Shown here one piece after another: positions 22,311 to 33,761 of a DNA stretch of 33,761 nucleotides; position 1 is the first letter of the stretch; each line of letters opens with the position of its first letter. The stretch lies in assembly GCA_004356735.1 (NCBI GenBank), contig SMWR01000148.1:1-33761 (forward strand). Reading direction: 5' to 3'. The notes below the pieces were generated by a model. That model searched no databases. It was not told the origin of the DNA and worked only from the letters and a program-made list of their open reading frames with translations. The position numbers and the translations under genes were made by a program. This DNA is from Deltaproteobacteria bacterium. GTDB taxonomy: Bacteria; Myxococcota_A; UBA9160; SMWR01.

Positions 22311-23601
22311 TGACCCGACTGTTGATCCGCGGCGGCCGGATTCTTGATCCCGCATCGGGCCGCGACGAATTCGGCGATCTATTGGTCGAAGACGGTCGGA
22401 TCGCTGCCGTCGGTCCGGGGCTGGATGCTCGGGAAGCCGAGGTGCTCGATGCTGAAGGGGCCTGGGTCGCGCCAGGCTTCGTCGACCTTCACACCCACCT
22501 GCGAGAGCCCGGCCAGGAGTACAAGGAAGACATTGGCTCGGGCGGGCGCTCGGCCGTGGCCGGTGGCTTCACCGCGATTGCCTGCATGGCGAACACCCAC
22601 CCGGTCAACGATGACCCCGCCATGACCGATTTCATCATCGACCGCGCTGAACACGACTCACCGGCCCGTGTCTATCCGATTGCGGCGGCGACCAAGGGCC
22701 TCGAAGGTCGCGTGATGACCGAGATGATTGCCCTCGTCGCGGCGGGGGCAGTGGCCTTCAGTGACGATGGCAAGACGATCATGAACGGCGGTGTGATGCG
22801 ACGGGTGCTCGAGTACTCGAATCTGGTGGGGGTGCCAGTGGTGGTCCACTGCGAGGACCTCACCCTGGTCGGCGACGGCGTCGTGAACGAGGGACCGGCC
22901 TCTACCCGACTGGGGCTGCCCGGAAATCCCGCCATCGCCGAGGATCTTCACGTGGCCCGCGACGTCATGCTCGCGGAGCTCACCGGGGCCTACCTGCACG
23001 TGGCCCACGTGTCCACGGCGGGAGGGATCGATGCGATCCGCCGCGCCCGCGAGCGGGGTGTGAACATCACGGCTGAAGTGACCCCCCACCACCTGACGTT
23101 GACCGATGAAGAAACCCTGGGCTACGACACGAACACCAAGGTGGCGCCGCCGCTTCGATCGAAGGCCGACATGCTGGCGTGTCGCGCCGCACTGGTGGAC
23201 GGGACCTTGGACGCCGTGGCGACTGACCATGCGCCCCACGCCCAGTATGAGAAGGATCAGGAGTTCTCCGAGGCGCCCCCGGGCATGATCGGCTTTGAAA
23301 CGGCAGCTCCGGTGGTCCTCGATCTGGTGCGGACGGGTGAGATCACGCCACTCGAGCTGATGCGACGGATGTCGACCAACCCAGCGCGCATCCTCGGGAA
23401 GCCCGGTGGCAATCTCGCCGAAGGCCAACCCGCCGACATCGTCGTGTTCGACCCGGAGCGCAGCTGGGTCTACGACGCCGCCAAGGGCTACTCGAAGAGC
23501 CAGAATTCGCCCTGGGACGGGCGCACCATGACGGGCCGGGCCGTTGCGACGATCGTGGGCGGCCGTCTGGTCTACCACGTGGACCGGGGGGTGCTCGTCC
23601 C

Positions 23602-23605
<4 letters not shown>
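22310..23605 (+). CDS. pyrC: Dihydroorotase
   Basis: [48 protein letters not shown]...[11 protein letters not shown]...[17 protein letters not shown]. Confidence 0.96.
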
Positions 23606-24810
<1,205 letters not shown>

Positions 24811-24812
24811 GC

Positions 24813-28034
<3,222 letters not shown>

Positions 28035-28141
28035 GGTGACGGGTTTCGGTCTGGTGTTTCTGGGTGCCGGCGCAACAGCGCCGCATGGAGAAACTGCGAC
28101 CCCGCAAACAACGTCGCCGACGGATGGAGTACGCTCGGCCC

Positions 28142-30565
28142 ATGACCACGAGCCCGTTCCAGGAGGCGCTCGATGCGGTGCGAAAGCCGCTGGCTTTTGC
28201 GGAGCGCGACGACTTCGCGGGACTCGATCGGGTGCGCGACCTGGCTACGACCGTGGCGGACGCGGCTCGACGCGCCGCCCGGTTGGCCATTCCCAAGGAC
28301 GCGTGCGATGGATTGCTTCGACTGGCCAAGCGGTTCGAGCAGCCGCTCGAAGGCGAGGACCTGCATCGGGAGATCTGCCGGACCCTGGAAGGACTGCGCA
28401 AGCTGGCGGACCCGGCCTGGAGCGAGGCGGCCCTGGCCCGCAGTCCGTCGGCCTTGCCCGGATTGGGACCGAAGCGGGCCGATAAACTGGCGCGGCGCGG
28501 TCTTGCCACGGTTGCCGACCTCTTGTTTCACTTGCCGGTTCGCTACGACGACCGCCGATCGCTTGTGCCCGTCGGCCAGCTCGAAGTCGGTCAGCACGTC
28601 ACTTTCGTTGCCAAGGTGCTGGTTTCGGACTTCGTCTCGCGTCGTGGTCGGCCGGATCGTTGGGGTCGGGCAGGCCGCATGTTCGAAGCCGTCGTCGGCG
28701 ATGGGACGGGTAGCGTGAACCTCAAGTGGTTCCACGCCAGCGATGCCATCGCTCGGCTCGTGAAGAAGGATGCCCGGCTGTTGATCACGGGTGACGTTAA
28801 GCGCTATCGCTTCAACAAGGAGATCGCTCATCCAGAGATCGAGCTTCTGCCGGACGAGGAAGCCGATTGCGAGAGCACGCCCGAATCCGTCCGGAGCATC
28901 GTCCCCGACTACGCCACTCCAGAAGGCATTCATCCCCGCGGACTGCGCCGCGCGATCCAGGCCGCGGTCGAGAGCTACGCGGATCTGGTTTCCGGACATC
29001 TGCCGCAGGCGTTGGTCCACAAGCGAGGGCTGCCGAAACCAGCGGACTCGCTGCGATTGCTTCACGCCCCGCCACTCGATACCGATCTCGATGCCGTTGT
29101 GGAAGGTCGCGACGGCGCGCGCACGCGCCTGGTCCTGGAAGAGCTCTACCTGCTCGAGCTCGGACTTGCGTTGCGACGCGAGTCGCGTGGGCGGGAAGCG
29201 GGCAACGCCATCGATGTGTCGGGTCCGCGGACGGCCAAGGCGTCGGTGAGTCTCCCGTTCCAGCTGACACGCGCCCAGCAACGTGCAGTTGCCGAGATCG
29301 TGGCGGACCTGTCGCGCGGACACCCCATGAATCGTCTGCTCGAGGGCGACGTCGGCAGCGGTAAGACCGTGGTGGCATTCCTGGCGGCGGTCGCCGTGAC
29401 CGAGAGCGGATTCCAGACCGCTTTGATGGCACCGACCGAGCTGCTGGCGGAGCAGCACTCACGCACCTTGAAGCGTCTGGTGCGTGGTGCGGGAGCCGCC
29501 GCTGCCCTGCGTGTCGAGCTCCTGACGTCGTCGGTTCCAAGGGCCGAAGCCGACGGGATCCGGGCCGAGCTCGCCGCGGGAGAGATCGATCTCGTGGTTG
29601 GAACGCATGCGCTGCTGCAGGAGTCCGTGGGTTTCCATCGCCTGGCATTCGTCGTGATCGATGAGCAACACCGCTTTGGAGTGCGCCAGCGCGCCGCCCT
29701 CGCCGCCAAGGCCGCCGATGGCAAGTCGCCCCACACTCTGGTCATGACGGCCACGCCGATTCCCCGGACCCTGGCGCTGACGGCCCATGGTGATCTCGAT
29801 CTCTCGATCCTGGACGAGCTTCCGCCCGGGCGGTTGCCCACCACGACGCTTCTCCTCCGAGACGGCGAAGGCGCTCGGGTGACCCGTCTGCTCAGGGAGA
29901 CGGTCGAGCGCGGCGAGCAGGTCTTCGTCGTCTATCCGCTGGTTGAGGAATCCGAGAAGACCGACCTGCGGGCGGCGAGCGAGTCCGCCGAGAAGATCCG
30001 CCGCGCGTTTCCGCAGGTGGCGGTGGATCTCGTCCACGGGAGAGTCGATTCGGCTGCGCGGGCCGAGGTCATGGCCCGTTTCGAGTCCGGCGAGACCGGG
30101 GTGCTGGTGTCGACTACGGTGATCGAAGTGGGCATCGATGTTCCCAACGCCACCCTGATGATCGTGGAGCACGCCGAACGCTTCGGCCTGGCCCAGCTTC
30201 ACCAGCTACGCGGCCGGGTCGGACGCGGTGAGAAGCCCGGCACCTGCGTGCTGGTCGCCCGTGGCTTTACCGAGGACAGCGAGGCCCGCATGCGCGCACT
30301 GATCGAGACCACGGACGGTTTCGAGATCGCTGAAGCCGACCTGCGGATCCGGGGACCGGGCGAGTTTCTGGGCACGCGTCAGCATGGATTCATGCCCGAC
30401 CTGCGAATCGCCGACCTGGTGCGCGACGTGGAGCATGTCGCCGTGGCTCGCGATGCAGCGCTTGGAACCGTTGGCCGAGATCCGGGATTGAACGCCGAGC
30501 CGACGCTGATGCGCGCAGTCCGCGCCCGTTGGGGCGAACGCCTGGATCTGGCGGGGGTCGGCTAG
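28142..30565 (+). CDS. recG: ATP-dependent DNA helicase RecG
   Basis: Wedge/OB domain, LLEGDVGSGKTVVAFLAAVAV, APTELLAEQHSRTLKRL, IDEQHRFGVRQRAAL, MTATPIPRTLALTAHGDLDLSILDELPPGR; long N-terminal region before LPGLGPKRADKLARRG; exact start uncertain (track start 28064). Confidence 0.94.
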   Translation: MTTSPFQEALDAVRKPLAFAERDDFAGLDRVRDLATTVADAARRAARLAIPKDACDGLLRLAKRFEQPLEGEDLHREICRTLEGLRKLADPAWSEAALARSPSALPGLGPKRADKLARRGLATVADLLFHLPVRYDDRRSLVPVGQLEVGQHVTFVAKVLVSDFVSRRGRPDRWGRAGRMFEAVVGDGTGSVNLKWFHASDAIARLVKKDARLLITGDVKRYRFNKEIAHPEIELLPDEEADCESTPESVRSIVPDYATPEGIHPRGLRRAIQAAVESYADLVSGHLPQALVHKRGLPKPADSLRLLHAPPLDTDLDAVVEGRDGARTRLVLEELYLLELGLALRRESRGREAGNAIDVSGPRTAKASVSLPFQLTRAQQRAVAEIVADLSRGHPMNRLLEGDVGSGKTVVAFLAAVAVTESGFQTALMAPTELLAEQHSRTLKRLVRGAGAAAALRVELLTSSVPRAEADGIRAELAAGEIDLVVGTHALLQESVGFHRLAFVVIDEQHRFGVRQRAALAAKAADGKSPHTLVMTATPIPRTLALTAHGDLDLSILDELPPGRLPTTTLLLRDGEGARVTRLLRETVERGEQVFVVYPLVEESEKTDLRAASESAEKIRRAFPQVAVDLVHGRVDSAARAEVMARFESGETGVLVSTTVIEVGIDVPNATLMIVEHAERFGLAQLHQLRGRVGRGEKPGTCVLVARGFTEDSEARMRALIETTDGFEIAEADLRIRGPGEFLGTRQHGFMPDLRIADLVRDVEHVAVARDAALGTVGRDPGLNAEPTLMRAVRARWGERLDLAGVG

Positions 30566-31017
30566 CGCTCGGCGATCCGCGTCGTCTGGGCGACGGCGCA
30601 CAGACGATCACCGACGAGGGAGCGCACCTCGACGAAGTGTGTACGGCCGGTCCGGTTGAGGATCTCGCCCTGCATCTCGAACTCGGGGCCTGTGATCGGG
30701 GCGAGGTCGTCGACTCGCAGATTCGCCGTCTGCTGCCAGCGCAGCTGCTCCGAGTCGTCGCAGACCGTGCGGACCACGTGGAGTGCGAAGCAGTCGACGT
30801 AGGTCGGCATGAATCCCCCAAAAAGATCGCCGCGTGGATGCATCACGCGCCGGGGCAGACGGGCCCGAACCCGCCTCTTTCCGGGTTCGCGCTCGAGCAC
30901 CTTCCAAGCGTGGGCCTCCAGGAAGTCGCCGATCGGATGCCCCTTGCCGGCTAGGCGCCGAGGGTTCTGGGTCCTCCAGAGGCGCAGGGCGTCTTCCGCG
31001 GTCTGGGGGCTCGTCAT
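30562..31017 (-). CDS. PaaI/hotdog-fold thioesterase-like protein
   Basis: HPRGDLFGGFMPTYVDCFALHVVRTV...QTANLRVDDLAPITGPEFEMQGEILNRTGRTHFVEVRSLV; start at MTSPQTAED with upstream ggagg SD. Confidence 0.72.
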   Translation of the reverse strand: MTSPQTAEDALRLWRTQNPRRLAGKGHPIGDFLEAHAWKVLEREPGKRRVRARLPRRVMHPRGDLFGGFMPTYVDCFALHVVRTVCDDSEQLRWQQTANLRVDDLAPITGPEFEMQGEILNRTGRTHFVEVRSLVGDRLCAVAQTTRIAER

Positions 31018-31094
31018 TTCCCCCGTCTCCTCCCGCAAGAAGCGAGCTTAGGCGAGAATTCTCAAGGCCGTCGACGCCCGGCCGATGGGTTCGC

Positions 31095-31123
31095 TTGACG
31101 CGGCTGGGGGCTTCGTCTACACA
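31095..31123 (+). promoter_or_regulatory. Sigma70-like promoter candidate for the leuA leader
   Basis: TTGACG (31095-31100), N17, TACACA (31118-31123); would place the TSS within a few nt of the leader ATG (31133). Confidence 0.35.
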
Positions 31124-31132
31124 GGAATCTCA

Positions 31133-31216
31133 ATGGTGAATCGGACTCGGACGTTCGTGGACCTTCTCGGCGCTCTGCTTCTTAGCAGGGCGGGAGAGGG
31201 TTCCTGCGGCCACTAG
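31133..31216 (+). CDS. Putative leucine leader peptide (27 aa) upstream of leuA
   Basis: MVNRTRTFVDLLGALLLSRAGEGSCGH*; Leu codons CTT CTC GGC GCT CTG CTT CTT (5 Leu in 7 codons); AGGA 7 nt upstream of ATG. Confidence 0.72.
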   Translation: MVNRTRTFVDLLGALLLSRAGEGSCGH

Positions 31217-31279
31217 TCGATCCGCCCAGACAACAACCCTCTCTCGCCGTACCGGTCGCGGTCGCGGTTGGAGAGGGTT
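31172..31279 (+). promoter_or_regulatory. Attenuator-like region with alternative stems 1:2, 2:3 and 3:4
   Basis: 1:2 GCTCTGC(31172-31178)/GCAGGGC(31185-31191); 2:3 GGCGGGAGAGGGTT(31189-31202)/AACCCTCTCTCGCC(31235-31248); 3:4 AACCCTCTCT(31235-31244)/GGAGAGGGTT(31270-31279). Confidence 0.72.
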
Positions 31280-31337
31280 TCGTGCATCTGAGTCCCGAAC
31301 AGGGACTCGAACCAGAGCACCGTTCGCCTCGAAGCCT

Positions 31338-31364
31338 CGCTCCGGCCGGTCCGGCCAAGGAGCG
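31338..31364 (+). promoter_or_regulatory. Hairpin sequestering the leuA Shine-Dalgarno
   Basis: CGCTCC-GGCC-GGTCC-GGCC-AA-GGAGCG; AAGGAG SD (31357-31362) lies in the 3' arm, ATG at 31369. Confidence 0.65.
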
Positions 31365-31368
31365 AATC

Positions 31369-32544
31369 ATGTCCGACAAGATCATCGTCTTCGATACGAC
31401 CCTGCGCGACGGGGAGCAGGCGGCCGGCGTCTGCTTCTCCGAGCGCGACAAGCTGGAGATCGCGTTGCAGCTCGAGGCGATGAACGTCGACGTGATCGAA
31501 GCGGGCTTCCCGGCCGCCTCGCGTGTCGAAGCCTGCAACGTCGCGGCCGTCGCCCGCCAGGTCCGCACGGCCTCGATCTGTGCACTCTCTCGGGCTGTGC
31601 CCGGCGACGTGGATGCCGCGGCCGCCGCCCTCGAAGGCGCCAGCCGGCCCCGCATCCACGTCTTCGTCAACTGCAGCGACGTGCAGCTGGCCCAGCAGCT
31701 CGGCAAGGACCGGGACGAAGTGCTGGGCATGGCGGCGTTCGCGGTCCGCCGTGCGCGCAAATACACCGATGACGTCGAGTTCAGTCCGATGGACGCGACC
31801 CGGGCCGATCCGGTGTTCGTGGCCCAGATCGTGCGCGTCGCCCTGGCCGCCGGCGCCCGCACCATCAACATCCCGGACACCGTCGGCTACATCCTGCCCG
31901 ACCGCCTGGCCGCACTGTTCCGGGATCTCCAGCAGCGCGTCCCCGAGCTGGAAGAGGCCATCCTCTCGTTTCATGGTCAGGACGACCTGGGCCTGGCTAC
32001 GGCCAATGCCCTGGCCGCAGTCTTGAGCGGCGTGCGCCAGGTCGAACTCGCCGTGAACGGCATTGGCGAACGCGCGGGCAATACGGCCTTCGAGGAGGTT
32101 GTGATGGCCATCCAGGTCCACGGGGAATCTCTGGGCGTCCATACGAACGTCGATCCCTCGGGCATTACTGCGATCTCGAGACTGGTGGAAGAGCGCAGCG
32201 GCATGGCCGTCCCGCGCAACAAGGCCATCGTCGGTGCCAACGCCTTCCGCCACGCCTCGGGCATCCACCAGGACGGCGTCCTCAAGTTCCGGGGCAACTA
32301 CGAGGTGATCGACCCGGCCGTGATCGGTCACACCACCGGTACCGAGATCGTGCTGGGCAAGCTGTCGGGTCGGGCGGGCTTCGTGTCCCGAATCCGGGCG
32401 CTCGGGATCGTGCTCCCCGAGGGCGGTCTCGACCGTGCCTTCGACCGCTTCCAGGAAGTCGCCAACCATCGCCCCCAGGTCGACGACGAGGACCTCCGCG
32501 AGATCTGCGATATGGCGCAGTCTGGATGCGTCTCCGATGCGTGA
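31369..32544 (+). CDS. leuA: 2-isopropylmalate synthase-like protein, short form lacking the C-terminal regulatory domain
   Basis: KIIVFDTTLRDGEQAAGVCFSERDKLEIALQLEAMNVDVIEAGFP...DDVEFSPMDATRADP...GARTINIPDTVGY...SFHGQDDLGLATAN...NGIGERAGN...ASGIHQDGVLK; 391 aa. Confidence 0.88.
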   Translation: MSDKIIVFDTTLRDGEQAAGVCFSERDKLEIALQLEAMNVDVIEAGFPAASRVEACNVAAVARQVRTASICALSRAVPGDVDAAAAALEGASRPRIHVFVNCSDVQLAQQLGKDRDEVLGMAAFAVRRARKYTDDVEFSPMDATRADPVFVAQIVRVALAAGARTINIPDTVGYILPDRLAALFRDLQQRVPELEEAILSFHGQDDLGLATANALAAVLSGVRQVELAVNGIGERAGNTAFEEVVMAIQVHGESLGVHTNVDPSGITAISRLVEERSGMAVPRNKAIVGANAFRHASGIHQDGVLKFRGNYEVIDPAVIGHTTGTEIVLGKLSGRAGFVSRIRALGIVLPEGGLDRAFDRFQEVANHRPQVDDEDLREICDMAQSGCVSDA

Positions 32545-32577
32545 GTCCCAGCGCAAAGGAGATGAATCCAGACGCGA

Positions 32578-33360
32578 TTACGCGTCCGTGGGTTGCTTGC
32601 AGATGGCGAGCAGGTCGAGGCAGCGGTCGTCGGCGGGGCCAATGGGGAAGTCCTGCCAGGAGGCTTGGGGGGTGCCTTCGTCCGCCTGGGTCTGCCTCCG
32701 GACCAGCACGGCGAAGCGGGCGAAGAGCCATTCGACCAGGCCGCGCGGCAGGAGGTTGCGAAAGCCCAGGGGGTCGATGCGCATGATGCGGCGGATGCGG
32801 GCCGAGCGGGCCGCAAAGTAGGCGTGGACCGGTTCGGTGGCGCCGATTCCCAGGACCTCGACTGTACCGAAGCGGCGCTGTAGCACGTCTCCCAGCTCGT
32901 TGGCCCGGTACTCGTGGACGTGGAAGGGGTTTATGCCGTCGGACATCAGGATGTTGGGCGTCGTCAAGAGTGCGGTTCCGTCCGACGCCAGCAGGTCGGC
33001 GATGGCGTCGACGTAGTCGGTCGGGTCCTCGAGGTGTTCGATCACCTGGAAGCTGATGATCAGGTCGAAGCACCGGGATGCCAGCGGGATGCCTCCGCCG
33101 AGATCGGCGCGCAGGAAGTGGCCGTCATCGCGATGCTTCGAATCCGGGCGGATCCGGTCGAGGCCCACCACGCGCGGGTGTTCGCGGGCGAGGGCGGCCG
33201 TGCCGTAACCCGATCCGGAGCCCAGGTCGAGCACACGGTGGGCGTCGATCATCCGTTGACGCGCCAGTTGGTAGGCGGCCTCGTGGCGCGCCAGGTCGAC
33301 CGAGAAGAGCGGGTCTCCGGCGTGGAGCCGCTCTCCCGTGAAGGTGATGTCGTCGTTCAA
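32578..33360 (-). CDS. SAM-dependent class I methyltransferase
   Basis: HRVLDLGSGSGYGTAALAREHPRVVGLD...FDLIISFQVIEHLEDPTDYVDAIADLLASDGTALLTTPN; TTG start overlaps the upstream gene's TGA. Confidence 0.85.
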   Translation of the reverse strand: MNDDITFTGERLHAGDPLFSVDLARHEAAYQLARQRMIDAHRVLDLGSGSGYGTAALAREHPRVVGLDRIRPDSKHRDDGHFLRADLGGGIPLASRCFDLIISFQVIEHLEDPTDYVDAIADLLASDGTALLTTPNILMSDGINPFHVHEYRANELGDVLQRRFGTVEVLGIGATEPVHAYFAARSARIRRIMRIDPLGFRNLLPRGLVEWLFARFAVLVRRQTQADEGTPQASWQDFPIGPADDRCLDLLAICKQPTDA

Positions 33361-33761
33361 GATTTTTTCCAGTCGCCGGCAGCGCGTGTTTCCTGCAAGG
33401 CCTCGCGGGTGTATTCGCGAGCAAACAGGATCCCCAACGCGGCGCGCAGCGCAATCAGGCCTCCCGACAGCACCAGGCTGATGGTGATCAGCATTTCGGG
33501 CGGGGCCACGTCCTTGAAGACGTAGACGGCGGCGATCTGGCCCGTGCCCAGACCGGCCACCGCGATCGGCAGAGCGCCGATCACGGCCAGGATCATCATG
33601 CCCACCACCAGTCGGCCGATCTCGACCGGCACCTGGAAGGCCGCAAAGCTGGCCCCGCCCACCGCGACGAAGCACACGCTGAACACCGCCCGCAAGAGCA
33701 GCAGCTGTCCGAGGCGGTCGGCCGGCGTCGTGCGCAGGGCGTCGAAGATGGCGAGGGAGCG
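33357..33761 (-). CDS. Polytopic membrane protein, C-terminal part, UPF0104 / LPG-synthase TM-like (partial; N-terminus beyond the window)
   Basis: ...GRLVVGMMILAVIGALPIAVAGLGTGQIAAVYVFKDVAPPEMLITISLVLSGGLIALRAALGILFAREY; frame open to the window edge. Confidence 0.55.
   Translation of the reverse strand, partial: RSLAIFDALRTTPADRLGQLLLLRAVFSVCFVAVGGASFAAFQVPVEIGRLVVGMMILAVIGALPIAVAGLGTGQIAAVYVFKDVAPPEMLITISLVLSGGLIALRAALGILFAREYTREALQETRAAGDWKKS

Noticed and set aside
31283-31345. tRNA-like T-arm string on the minus strand (GGTTCGAGTCCC)
   Set aside because: The flanking sequence cannot form a proper 5 bp T-stem with a 7-nt loop, and no anticodon or D arms or acceptor stem are visible. The same bases form the GAGTCCC/GGGACTC hairpin instead.
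32551-32786. Plus-strand AAAGGAG-ATGAATCC... as a possible small gene after leuA
   Set aside because: The SD abuts the ATG with no spacing, the product is Arg/Gly-rich without family features, and the opposite strand encodes a clear methyltransferase.

Overview
The window is a high-GC bacterial chromosomal segment, probably from a Deltaproteobacteria-like (Myxococcota/Desulfobacterota) lineage; this placement is low confidence and based on gene style only. It starts in the last 13 codons of tuf and runs through a merged S10-spc-alpha ribosomal super-operon: rpsJ, rplD, rplW, rplB, rpsS, rplV, rpsC, rplP, rpmC, rpsQ, rplN, rplE, rpsH, rplF, rplR, rpsE, rpmD, rplO, secY, adk, map, rpmJ, rpsM, rpsK, rpsD, rpoA, rplQ. 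Next come a TlpA-like thioredoxin, an FtsB-like protein, argS, a SPOR-domain protein, rmlD, lepA and lepB, then a pyrimidine operon (pyrR-pyrB-pyrC-carA-carB) and recG. A hotdog thioesterase lies on the minus strand, followed by a short leuA on the plus strand. The window ends with a minus-strand methyltransferase and a partial membrane protein. The most interesting signals are mostly non-coding: (1) a leucine-rich leader ORF (31133-31216) with mutually exclusive RNA stems upstream of a LeuA that appears to lack its C-terminal leucine-regulatory domain; (2) a PyrR-binding-loop-like RNA (20718-20750) whose 3' arm contains the pyrR Shine-Dalgarno; (3) a ~27 bp hairpin (52-139) between tuf and rpsJ that separates a strong Shine-Dalgarno from the rpsJ start and may bring them together; (4) absence of rplC, rplX and rpsN from their usual operon positions; (5) a histone-H1-like Lys/Ala tail on L17 with an exact 45-nt repeat period. 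No mobile element, CRISPR array, rRNA or tRNA was found.
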